The notes beneath the pieces were generated by a model, which did not search any database, was not told the origin of the DNA, and saw nothing but the letters and a program-made list of their open reading frames with translations. From contig CP066204.1 in NCBI GenBank assembly GCA_016237705.1, positions 692,001-756,000 on the forward strand: 64,000 nt of DNA. The letters run 5' to 3'. The position numbers and the translations under genes are program-made. The first letter of the stretch is position 1. The number at the start of each line of letters is the position of its first letter. This DNA comes from Aerococcaceae bacterium zg-252 (lineage in GTDB: Bacteria > Bacillota > Bacilli > Lactobacillales > Aerococcaceae). Shown piece after piece: positions 36,722 to 44,666 of this stretch.

Positions 36722-37797
36722 AAAAATTACAAACGATTCTTATTCCTGTCTTATCAGTAATTTTAGGGCTTTTAATCGGTGCGATTGTAATGATAATTTT
36801 TGGTTATGATCCAATTAACGCTTATAGTTCACTTTACAAAGGGTCGCTGGGCGATATTAAATCTTTTGGTACTGCTATTAAGACGGCTACACCCCTTATT
36901 TTTACTGGGCTAGGTTTTTCAGTTGCATCAACAGCTGGCTTTTTCAATGTCGGATTAGCCGGTCAAGCCTTAATCGGTTGGTTATGTGGCGTATTAGTAG
37001 CGAGTTGGTTGCCAAATGCACCGAGTATTGTAATCATTCCAGTTGCTCTGATTGCAGCTGCAGTAGGTGGGGCACTTTGGGCTGCCGTTGCCGGTGTATT
37101 GCGTGCTTATTTTAATGCGAGTGAAGTAATCGTGACGATTATGTTAAACTATATCGCAGTGAAAGTCAGTGATGATTTCTTATATTCAGTATTGGATACA
37201 AGTCGTTTAATGGCACCAGAACAAGCGAGTTTAAAAGCAGAATGGTTGAAAAACTTAACGAATGGCTCTCAAATTCATACTGGTATCTTCTATGCGATTG
37301 TTGCTGTTATCATTATTCATTTCTTGATGACACGCACAACTGTCGGTTTTGAATTGAAATCAGTTGGTATGAACCGTTTTGCGTCACAATATGCTGGAAT
37401 GAATGCGAAACGTAATATTATTTTAGCAATGGTTATTTCAGGAGCATTGGCTGGATTAGGTGGTGCAATGAATGGATTGGGTGAATTTGGTTACTTATTC
37501 AAAATGGACGGTGTTGCTCCAGCCATCGGATTTGACGGTATGGCAGTGGCATTATTGGGTATGAATAGCCCAATTGGTATTTTAGTTGCCTCTGTATTAT
37601 TTGGTAGCTTAAAAACAGGTGGTAACTTCATGCAGTTAGCAGGTACGCCACCAGAATTAATTAACATTGTCATTGGTTTAATTATCTTCTTTGTAGGAAT
37701 TAAATACATTGTCACTTATTTCTTTGAAATGAAAGAACGTAGACAAGCAGCTGCCTTAATGGTAAAAGTGGAACAAGCCAAAGGAGGCAATGAATAA
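36718..37797 (+). CDS. nupB: nucleoside ABC transporter permease
   Basis: 359 residues, about nine membrane helices, BPD_transp_2 family (FNVGLAGQALIGW, GLGGAMNGLGEFGYLF, GMAVALLGMNSPIGIL). Translationally coupled on both sides: ATGA overlap before and TAATG after. Confidence 0.92.
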   Translation: MKKLQTILIPVLSVILGLLIGAIVMIIFGYDPINAYSSLYKGSLGDIKSFGTAIKTATPLIFTGLGFSVASTAGFFNVGLAGQALIGWLCGVLVASWLPNAPSIVIIPVALIAAAVGGALWAAVAGVLRAYFNASEVIVTIMLNYIAVKVSDDFLYSVLDTSRLMAPEQASLKAEWLKNLTNGSQIHTGIFYAIVAVIIIHFLMTRTTVGFELKSVGMNRFASQYAGMNAKRNIILAMVISGALAGLGGAMNGLGEFGYLFKMDGVAPAIGFDGMAVALLGMNSPIGILVASVLFGSLKTGGNFMQLAGTPPELINIVIGLIIFFVGIKYIVTYFFEMKERRQAAALMVKVEQAKGGNE

Positions 37798-38747
37798 TGG
37801 AAAAATTATTAGCATTAATTGTTTACCAAACACTATTTTATTCAGCGCCACTGATTTTTACTGCATTGGGTGGCATTTTCTCAGAACGTAGTGGGGTTGT
37901 CAATGTTGGACTAGAGGGTATTATGGTCATGGGAGCTTTCGGTTCCATTGTGAGTAACTTAGTATTAGGCGATACATTTGGTTCAATGACACCATGGATT
38001 TGTTTAATGTTAGGAGGACTATTTGGTCTAGTCTTTTCAATCTTGCACGCAGTTGCAACGGTTCATTTACGTGCCGACCACATTGTATCCGGAACGGTAT
38101 TGAACTTAATTGCACCGGCCTTAGCGATTTTCTTGACGAAAGCATTTTACAATGCCGGACAAACACCAAGTGTTAAATATACATTTGGTAAATTTAATTT
38201 TCCTGTGTTGGCGAATATTCCAGTGATTGGTACGATTTTCTTTAAAGCAACATCAGCACCGGCTTATGTTGCCGTCTTAGCAGCTATTTTAGTATGGGTA
38301 GTGCTTTATAAGACACGTTTTGGCTTACGCTTACGTTCAGTAGGTGAAAATCCACAAGCAGCTGATACATTAGGATTAGATGTATATCGTTGGAAATATA
38401 CAGGTGTTTTATTATCAGGTTTCTTCGCCGGTATTGGTGGAGCAGTTTACGCACAGTCAATCGTATCGAACTTTGCAGGTAATACGATTGTTGGACAAGG
38501 ATTTATCTCGCTAGCAGCGGTTATCTTTGGTCGCTGGCACCCAATCGGTGCTTTATTAGCAGCTATGTTCTTTGGTTTTGCACAAAGTTTAGCTGTTATC
38601 GGAGCACAATTACCAGGGATTAAAGAGATTCCAAGTATTTTCTTACAAATCGCACCGTATGTCATTACTATTATTGCTTTAATTGGTTTTGCCGGTAAAT
38701 ACAATGGTCCGAAAGCTAATGGTATCGTATATGTGAAATCGAAATAG
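37797..38747 (+). CDS. nupC: nucleoside ABC transporter permease
   Basis: 316 residues, about eight membrane helices. FTALGGIFSERSGVVNVGLEG at the N-terminus is the usual mark of the second permease; SVGENPQAADTLG and GFISLAAVIFGRWHPIG follow. Ends the importer operon. Confidence 0.92.
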   Translation: MEKLLALIVYQTLFYSAPLIFTALGGIFSERSGVVNVGLEGIMVMGAFGSIVSNLVLGDTFGSMTPWICLMLGGLFGLVFSILHAVATVHLRADHIVSGTVLNLIAPALAIFLTKAFYNAGQTPSVKYTFGKFNFPVLANIPVIGTIFFKATSAPAYVAVLAAILVWVVLYKTRFGLRLRSVGENPQAADTLGLDVYRWKYTGVLLSGFFAGIGGAVYAQSIVSNFAGNTIVGQGFISLAAVIFGRWHPIGALLAAMFFGFAQSLAVIGAQLPGIKEIPSIFLQIAPYVITIIALIGFAGKYNGPKANGIVYVKSK

Positions 38748-38785
38748 GTTGTAATACTTTTTGTTTCGAAAAATCGTGACAAAGG

Positions 38786-38830
38786 CTCGCATTGTCTTCT
38801 GTATTGTGGAAGATGATGCGAGTTTGTTTA
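38786..38830 (+). terminator. terminator after the nucleoside importer
   Basis: Fourteen-base stem (ctcgcattgtcttc with gaagatgatgcgag, two wobble pairs) and a T-rich tail. Confidence 0.82.
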
Positions 38831-38948
38831 TAGAATTTGGATTTAGGATGAATGTAATATGAAAATATATCAAAACTCTTTATTTCCTCCTTTTTTTATT
38901 TATAATTATAGTGTAAGCTAGAAATTAATGACAAAAAGGAGGGGGAGT

Positions 38949-39152
38949 ATGGAAGCTAGATTAAAACGTCGGATGCGTGATGTTTTTTGGGACGGATTTA
39001 AAAGTTTGAATTTTCCTACCTTGAAAATAGCAAGTAGCTATTCTTTAACAGATATTTCGTTAGGGAGTGTTCGTGCGGACTACAGAAATTCAACTAAAGA
39101 AATAAAGAAAGAGTTTTCTAAAATTGATAGAAGAGTTACAGCAGAAAAATAA
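38949..39152 (+). CDS. small basic hypothetical protein
   Basis: 67 residues, starting MEARLKRRMRDVFWDGFKSL and rich in Lys and Arg. The ATG at 38949 has a near-perfect aaaggaggggga site. I do not recognise the family. Its end overlaps the next gene, so both are probably made together. AGA is preferred for Arg, unlike the core genes, which fits an accessory origin. Confidence 0.6.
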   Translation: MEARLKRRMRDVFWDGFKSLNFPTLKIASSYSLTDISLGSVRADYRNSTKEIKKEFSKIDRRVTAEK

Positions 39153-39579
39153 AAGTAATGAAATTTCGAATGTTGAATCAGTTGTTGAAGAAATTGAAAG
39201 GTTACCTTTTGAACAACAGGAAGTAGTGTTTCAAAGGTTAGAAGTTTATCATGGGGATTTACCGCATCCTAATATTTTAAAAGAGTATGTTATGCTGTAT
39301 CCGGATTCTGCTAAGAAAATCATTGATAACGGAATTAAAGAATCTGAACATAGACGTGAAATGGAAAAGGATTATTTAAACAAGAAGCACATTGAGTTTA
39401 AACGTGGGCAGACCATGGGGTTTGTGTTAGCTCTGGTAATGACGTTAATCGGTGCTTATCTTATAGCAACAGATAAGACATTGGCAGGTTCTATTTTATC
39501 TGGAGTTACAGCTCTGGGAATTGTAGGATTGTTTACTAGAAATGATAACGAAAGAAATAAAAAAGAACATAATGATTGA
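39124..39579 (+). CDS. DUF2335 membrane protein
   Basis: 151 residues. A polar helical N-terminus contains VVEEIERLPFEQQEVVFQRL; then HRREMEKDYLNKKHIEFKRG leads to two membrane helices (about 98-115 and 120-140) and a basic tail. The His-Arg-Arg...Arg-Gly-Gln block followed by paired helices is the DUF2335 pattern. Role unknown. The start is inferred as TTG at 39124, overlapping the upstream gene by 29 bp; no in-frame ATG occurs before residue 56. Confidence 0.68.
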   Translation: MIEELQQKNKSNEISNVESVVEEIERLPFEQQEVVFQRLEVYHGDLPHPNILKEYVMLYPDSAKKIIDNGIKESEHRREMEKDYLNKKHIEFKRGQTMGFVLALVMTLIGAYLIATDKTLAGSILSGVTALGIVGLFTRNDNERNKKEHND

Positions 39580-39599
39580 TAAACTATAGCAATTCAATG

Positions 39600-39816
39600 A
39601 GGTCAGAAAAGGCAACTAATGCACCCGTAATGTGTACCTGGGAGCTCCACCATAATAATTAACGGTATAATAAAAGAATAGAAAGTTACTTATAAGGGTA
39701 GAATAGTTCCTATCGCACCTGTAACAGGGTACCTGAGATGACGAGGTTACTGAACGTCTATATAACTTATCTAATTTTTTCATTAAGACATTCTAACGAT
39801 AGGGTGTCTTTTTTTG
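39600..39816 (+). ncRNA. possible small RNA or leader with two imperfect repeats
   Basis: No convincing ORF. Two related 24-nt segments, gcacccgtaatgtgtacctg (39620) and gcacctgtaacagggtacct (39713), each lie in a structured GC-richer context, unlike the AT-rich surroundings. A TATAAT is at 39665 and a terminator-like hairpin (agaca / tgtct plus seven T) at 39786-39815. I cannot match it to a known riboswitch or T-box. Confidence 0.35.
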
Positions 39817-39938
39817 TATAAATGAGATGAAAATATTGTTTGAAACAATCGTTGAATTAATTATTAAACACATAGGGAATATTTATTTTTATAGTTCATG
39901 GATATTAATGGCACCACAACTTCTAGTGGGGGAATTAA

Positions 39939-40052
39939 GCTGAAATTCATTGAGAGAATATGATATATTATATGTATATCAGGTGGAAATATAAGAGATA
40001 AAGTAAGAGATAAAGTAAGAGATAAAGTAAGGGATAAAGTAAGAGATAAAAT
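39939..40052 (+). repeat. leader module, first copy, with five 12-bp repeats
   Basis: A 54-bp AT-rich segment (39939-39992) is followed by five units of aagagataaagt (39993-40052; the last two slightly altered). The 54-bp part matches 40103-40156 at 53 of 54 positions. Confidence 0.95.
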
Positions 40053-40056
40053 AAGA

Positions 40057-40103
40057 AATCACGTTAAAACTGGATTCATTCAATGTTTTAGCGTGATTTT
40101 TTG
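40057..40103 (+). terminator. terminator between the two leader modules
   Basis: Fourteen-base stem aatcacgttaaaac / gttttagcgtgatt (one wobble pair), then a T run. It closes the first repeat array, giving a potential short transcript. Confidence 0.9.
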
Positions 40104-40240
40104 CTGAAATTCATTGAGATAATATGATATATTATATGTATATCAGGTGGAAATATAAGAGATAAAGTAAGAGATAAAGTAAGAGATAAAGTAAGAGATA
40201 AAGTAAGAGATAAAGTAAGAGATAAAGTAAGAGATAAAGT
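40103..40240 (+). repeat. leader module, second copy, with seven 12-bp repeats
   Basis: Same 54-bp segment followed by seven perfect units of aagagataaagt (40157-40240). The array runs directly into the ribosome site aaaggg and the ATG at 40253. The repeat frame is closed relative to that ATG by TAA, so it is untranslated leader. Confidence 0.95.
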
Positions 40241-40252
40241 AAAGGGAAAATT

Positions 40253-41639
40253 ATGGAGAAGTATCTAAAAATAATTAATGAAATTATCAATAAAAATGTC
40301 GAAGAAGAATGGTTTGAATTTAAGATGAATTGGTCTGAACCTAATGGTATTGGTGAGTATATTTCTGCATTATCTAATTCAGCAGCCATGTGTAAAAAAG
40401 AATTTGCATATCTTATTTGGGGGATTAATGATGAAACACATGAAGTTGTTGGTACAACATTTGACTTTAGAGGAAATGTAAAAAATGAGCCATTGGAGCA
40501 TTATCTTGCTAGGCAAACAACTCCAGATATTGCCTTTTCTTTTCATGAAATTTGCTATGAAGAAAAAAGGCTGGTTTTATTAGAAATTCCAAAAGCAAAA
40601 AAATATTCCGACTTCATTTGGCGGTATTAGATATATCCGAATAGGTTCGAGTAAAGTGAACCTTGTAAAATATCCAGAAAGAGAAGCGAACTTATTTGAA
40701 GTTTTAAGAAATGTTGAACAAACAATTGAAACGATTGAGTCGGAGTATCAAGATTTAACATTTGAAAGATTATTTACTTATTATGCTGGAAGAGGGATTT
40801 TGTTAAAGGCAGATACCTTTAAGAAAAATCTGGGATTACTCACTAAAGACGGTAAATACAATTTAATGGCTCAATTATTATCGGATGATAGTCACATATC
40901 AGTAAGAGTATCAATTTTTAATGGTGAGACGAAAGCAGCATCTTTATACTCGGTAAAGGAATTTGGTAATACGTGTATTCTTTTGACTTTAGATAAAGTG
41001 CTGGAATATGCGGATGTTATCAATATTATTCAAGCTGATGAAAGTAATCGAGTTTTAACAAGAAAAGATGTCTCTCTCTTTGACACAAGCGCATTTAGAG
41101 AAGCAATCATTAATGCTTTTGTTCATAATAAATGGGTGGACGGGAATGCACCTATGATTACTGTTTACAATAATCGAATTGAAATACTATCAAGAGGGAC
41201 GCTGGATTCGAAGCAGACAATAGAAGGATTTTATTTAGGGGAGTCAATACCTGTAAACCAAAAATTATCAGATATATTTTTACAACTTCATATTAGTGAG
41301 CGCTCTGGGAGAGGAGTTCCGAAAATTCTTGATGTCTATGGAAAAGATGTATTTGATTTTAGAGAAAATTCAATTGCCGTTAATATTCCTTTTCATTGGA
41401 TTAATAAAAAGGAAGAAACAGTTGTGAAAAAAGTTAGCAATAAAGCTACCTTAGAGCCAAGACATAAACAAGTTTTGAAAGAACTTAGAAAGAATCCTAA
41501 GGTTACTCAACTTCAATTGGCAAATATTTTAGGTGTCTCGAAATCAGCGGTAGAGAAACACATTAAATTTTTAAAAGAGAATGGATATATTGAGAGAGAG
41601 GGTTCCAATAAAACAGGCTATTGGAAGTTGAATAGATAG
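40253..41639 (+). pseudogene. AlbA_2/HTH regulator, split by a frameshift
   Basis: Two frames make one protein of about 460 residues. The first (40253-40630) has the AlbA_2 (Schlafen-like) pattern EEEWFEFKMNWSEPNGIGEYISALSNS. The second carries the rest: RYIRIGSSKVNL, the ATP-binding-like FREAIINAFVHNKW and ERSGRGVPKI, and a C-terminal winged HTH (TQLQLANILGVSKSAVEKHI). The break is in an A7 run at 40597-40603. With six A residues the frame reads AKNIPTSFGGIRYIRIGSS, which restores the family sequence. It may be a true pseudogene, a phase-off state or a sequencing error. Confidence 0.85.
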
Positions 41640-41705
41640 AGCTGATCCAATTAGAAAAACGAGATAAAGCAATTTGAAGCAATTGTTTTAGGTAACTTGC
41701 CGAGG

Positions 41706-41772
41706 CTGCAACTAATCTGATAAAAACTGTTTAATCAGTATTTATCAGATTATTGCAGTTCTGGCTTTTTTT
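41706..41772 (+). terminator. large terminator before the two-component genes
   Basis: About 18-bp stem with one bulge (ctgcaactaatctgataaa with tttatcagattattgcag) and a run of T. Confidence 0.88.
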
Positions 41773-41824
41773 CATTATTAAATAAATTCTCCGCCAAAAT
41801 GCAGATTATTTCCCAAAATCACGT

Positions 41825-41830
41825 TATAAT
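41825..41830 (+). promoter_or_regulatory. -10 element of the two-component operon
   Basis: Consensus TATAAT, 39 bp before the regulator gene, with no good -35. Two ccaaaat direct repeats (41794 and 41813) lie where an activator would bind. Confidence 0.5.
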
Positions 41831-41868
41831 AAAATAGAGGAGTAGAGGGGATGAAAAGGAGCATTTAA

Positions 41869-42534
41869 ATGAAAGGAAAATTATTACTCGTTGAAGATGA
41901 TGACATTACACGTGAAGCGGCGACTGAATTTTTAAAGGTGAAAGGGTACGACGTGATATCGGTGGCTGACGGTGAAACGGCTATTGCGACATTTGAAGCA
42001 CAACATTTTGATGTCGTGATTTTAGACATTATGTTGCCAAAAGTCGACGGTTTCGGTGTGCTAAAAGCGATAAGAGCTCAAAAACAAACATGTGTACTGA
42101 TGTTGACAGCAATGACGGATGATAAAACACAGATTATGAGTTTCGACTATCAAGCAGATGACTACATGAGTAAGCCTTTCTCATTAGCTATTTTAGAAAA
42201 ACGAGTGGAAGCCTTGATGAGAAGAAGTCAGCCCCAATCCAATAAGGAAGAATGGGTATATGGTGATGCAAAAGTGAATCTATCCGGTTTTAGTGCTACT
42301 TACCAAGGTGTTGAAGTTGACATTAAACCTAAAGAAATTAAAATATTAAATTTATTGATTGATCATCCAGGGCAAGTATTTTCTCGTGATCAAATACTAG
42401 ATAAATTATGGTTCGATGAAACACCGTATGATAGAGTAATTGATGTTTATATCAAAAATTTACGTAAAAAATTGCACCTAGACTGCATTAAAACCGTAAA
42501 AAATGTAGGTTATAAGTATGAAGGTGACGTATGA
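41869..42534 (+). CDS. OmpR-family response regulator
   Basis: 221 residues. Receiver domain with acidic pocket VEDDD and phospho-acceptor Asp 53 in VVILDIMLP, Lys in DDYMSKPF; C-terminal winged helix with KEIKILNLLIDHPGQVFSRD and VIDVYIKNLRKKL. Overlaps the kinase start by 4 bp. Regulon unknown; it may regulate itself, judging by the upstream direct repeats. Confidence 0.93.
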   Translation: MKGKLLLVEDDDITREAATEFLKVKGYDVISVADGETAIATFEAQHFDVVILDIMLPKVDGFGVLKAIRAQKQTCVLMLTAMTDDKTQIMSFDYQADDYMSKPFSLAILEKRVEALMRRSQPQSNKEEWVYGDAKVNLSGFSATYQGVEVDIKPKEIKILNLLIDHPGQVFSRDQILDKLWFDETPYDRVIDVYIKNLRKKLHLDCIKTVKNVGYKYEGDV

Positions 42535-43922
42535 GAAAACTAAAGTTATTTCCGAAAATATTCCTATATACAATGGTCATTATGACGCTGATTACAATTA
42601 CAATTCATGGTTTAATCTATTTCCTATTGCCCAACTTTTATTTTTATCAAAAACAGGAAGACGGAAAGCAACGCTCTGCTCAATTAGTTGAGATTTTAGA
42701 AGAGGCGAACCAAGAAGAAATCTTAGAAATCGCTAAAAATTATGCACTGATTTACAATGTGAATATTGTCTTAACGATTGAAGAACAGAATTATCAATTT
42801 CATGGCTTTACTCCGTCAGAGATTCAACTGGATCCAGTTAGAGCAAAAGAAGTATTAAATCGTGATACGTCAATTGCTCAATTAAATTCACTGGGTAACC
42901 GTGCAATTGTTGTGGATAAGAAGCATTTTAAAAATAAAGACGGTCAAGAAGGTGACCTTTACTTAATTTTAAGTACGGGTCCGATTGATGAAACAAAGCA
43001 AGTGACATTGAATTTTCTGCCGTACTCGATTAGTATTAGTGTCATTCTTTCGCTTTTTGCAGCTTATTTATATAGTAAAAAAATGACGAAGCCGATTAAA
43101 GCGATTTTGACATCGACTAAAGATATGGAACAATTGAAACAAGGTGTCTACTGCAAGGTCGAAAGCGAAGATGAAATTGGCATGATTGCCGAAAATATTA
43201 ATGCTCTATATGACACTATTTGGAAGACGATTGAATCACTCGAGCAAAAAATTGCTGATATTAGTCAAGTGGAAAAAGAAAAGGTTGAATTTTTACGTGC
43301 TGCGTCCCATGAGCTGAAGACGCCTTTAACTTCATTGCGTGTCTTGTTGGAAAATATGCGTTATAACATTGGTAAATACAAAGACCGAGATTTATATTTA
43401 GAAAAAGCACAGGATATTGTGATTGAGTCGACGGAAATGGTGCAAAGCATCTTAGATGTCAGTAAATTGCAAATGGTGACGAAAGGGCATGAAGAAAACT
43501 TGGATATTCGTTCGGTGCTACTTGAAGTATTGAAATCCTATAATGTGTTAGCAAAAGCCAAAAATCTTCATATTAAGATGAAACTAGATGACACTATTCA
43601 TTATGAAATGAATAAAGAGTCCTTAAAGAAAGTACTATCCAATCTTATCTCGAATGCCATTCATTATACTGAGCATGGTAAACGCATTGACATCGTTATT
43701 ACAAAAGAACATTTAGTGATTGAAAATGAGTGTCAGCCACTTTCGGAATATGAGTTAAATCATATCTTTGACGCATTTTACCGTCCGGATTTTAGCCGCA
43801 ATAAAAAAGATGGTGGAACAGGACTGGGGTTATATGTAGTGAAAAATATTTTAACTGATGCCAATCTTAACTTTCAATTTACGCCAAGTGAATTGGGAAT
43901 GCGATTTGTGATTGAATTTTAG
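42531..43922 (+). CDS. sensor histidine kinase (VncS-like)
   Basis: 463 residues. Two membrane helices (about 8-33 and 163-182) enclose a 130-residue extracellular sensor region. HAMP, then the H-box AASHELKTPLTSLRVLLENM with His about 260, N-box SNLISNAIHYTEHG and GGTGLGLYVV. The ENMxxNIGxYKD segment after the H-box resembles VncS-type kinases. No ABC genes of the vex type are next to it; the next genes are the giant adhesins. Confidence 0.92.
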   Translation: MRKLKLFPKIFLYTMVIMTLITITIHGLIYFLLPNFYFYQKQEDGKQRSAQLVEILEEANQEEILEIAKNYALIYNVNIVLTIEEQNYQFHGFTPSEIQLDPVRAKEVLNRDTSIAQLNSLGNRAIVVDKKHFKNKDGQEGDLYLILSTGPIDETKQVTLNFLPYSISISVILSLFAAYLYSKKMTKPIKAILTSTKDMEQLKQGVYCKVESEDEIGMIAENINALYDTIWKTIESLEQKIADISQVEKEKVEFLRAASHELKTPLTSLRVLLENMRYNIGKYKDRDLYLEKAQDIVIESTEMVQSILDVSKLQMVTKGHEENLDIRSVLLEVLKSYNVLAKAKNLHIKMKLDDTIHYEMNKESLKKVLSNLISNAIHYTEHGKRIDIVITKEHLVIENECQPLSEYELNHIFDAFYRPDFSRNKKDGGTGLGLYVVKNILTDANLNFQFTPSELGMRFVIEF

Positions 43923-44541
43923 ACGGGTTATGAAAATAGGGTAGTACAAGCTTGTACGCTGAGACTAATCGTAAGACTTGTTATTAAATATGTGTGCATG
44001 TGAAATAGAATTGCATAAACTACACCATTAACGTTTTTTGAATTTTTACAACAGCACTCAGTTTGTACTGTATTCAAGTGGAATAATTAAAATGGCACCT
44101 TTGACAAGGTGTCTTTTTTAGTTTATAGACTCCAATATACAAATTATCTTTTGTTTTTACGGAACAAAATCCATAAGCAGTTCAGAGTTAAATTACCCTT
44201 ATATTGTGTTCTAAAAACACCATTAAAACCGAAGATTTATGGAAACGGTCCTGTTTATTAAAAATAGAGCAGGGGAATAAAAATATGAATAATATTGATA
44301 TTTAAAGATAGGATGTAAATTTGAATATACATTTTATATAAATATAAGTAAAATGAGAATGAAAAAGTAAATATATTAAATGATAACAAAATAAATCACA
44401 AGCGCAATGAAAGAGTTTTCAGGAAACTTTTTGGATAGTTAGCAAATGAAATTGATTTTTGAATGTATATTTATCAATGATTATTATGCTTTTATTGGAA
44501 ACTGCAATAAAAAACTTTTATAAAATTATTAATTCAATTGC
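43923..44541. other. gene-free AT-rich stretch
   Basis: About 620 bp without a credible gene. It holds one small terminator-like hairpin (cacctt-tga-c-aaggtg, 44096-44111, then T-rich) and otherwise low-complexity AT-rich sequence. The stretch 43930-44090 looks like decayed sequence; I recognise nothing in it. Confidence 0.6.
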
Positions 44542-44570
44542 TTGCATTATGAATAATGAACTGATACAAT
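44542..44570 (+). promoter_or_regulatory. promoter of the first adhesin gene
   Basis: TTGCAT and TACAAT, 17 bp apart, in the context tgatacaat. The same arrangement precedes the second adhesin gene. The leader of about 90 nt contains ttggaatctt and aggaagaa blocks shared by both genes. Confidence 0.8.
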
Positions 44571-44666
44571 ACTTTTTGGAATCTTTCGAAAAAGATGGAT
44601 GTCCGTCTACTTTGATAAAAAATACAATTTTACAAAGGAAGAAGTATAAGAAAGTGAGGGATGCCG

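Noticed and set aside
39600-39780. T-box riboswitch
   Set aside because: The conserved GGGTGGNACC antiterminator sequence is absent and no amino-acid or tRNA-ligase gene follows.
39993-40240. CRISPR array
   Set aside because: Units are 12 bp and directly adjacent, without spacers, and no cas genes are near.
39939-40252. Confirmed type III toxin-antitoxin locus
   Set aside because: The order is similar, but the repeat unit is too short and the downstream protein is an AlbA_2/HTH regulator rather than a ToxN-like nuclease; kept only as an analogy.
40132-40389. Minus-strand frame with a Leu-Tyr repeat tail
   Set aside because: It is the complement of the 12-bp repeat array and the start of the AlbA_2 gene; no ribosome site and a low-complexity product.
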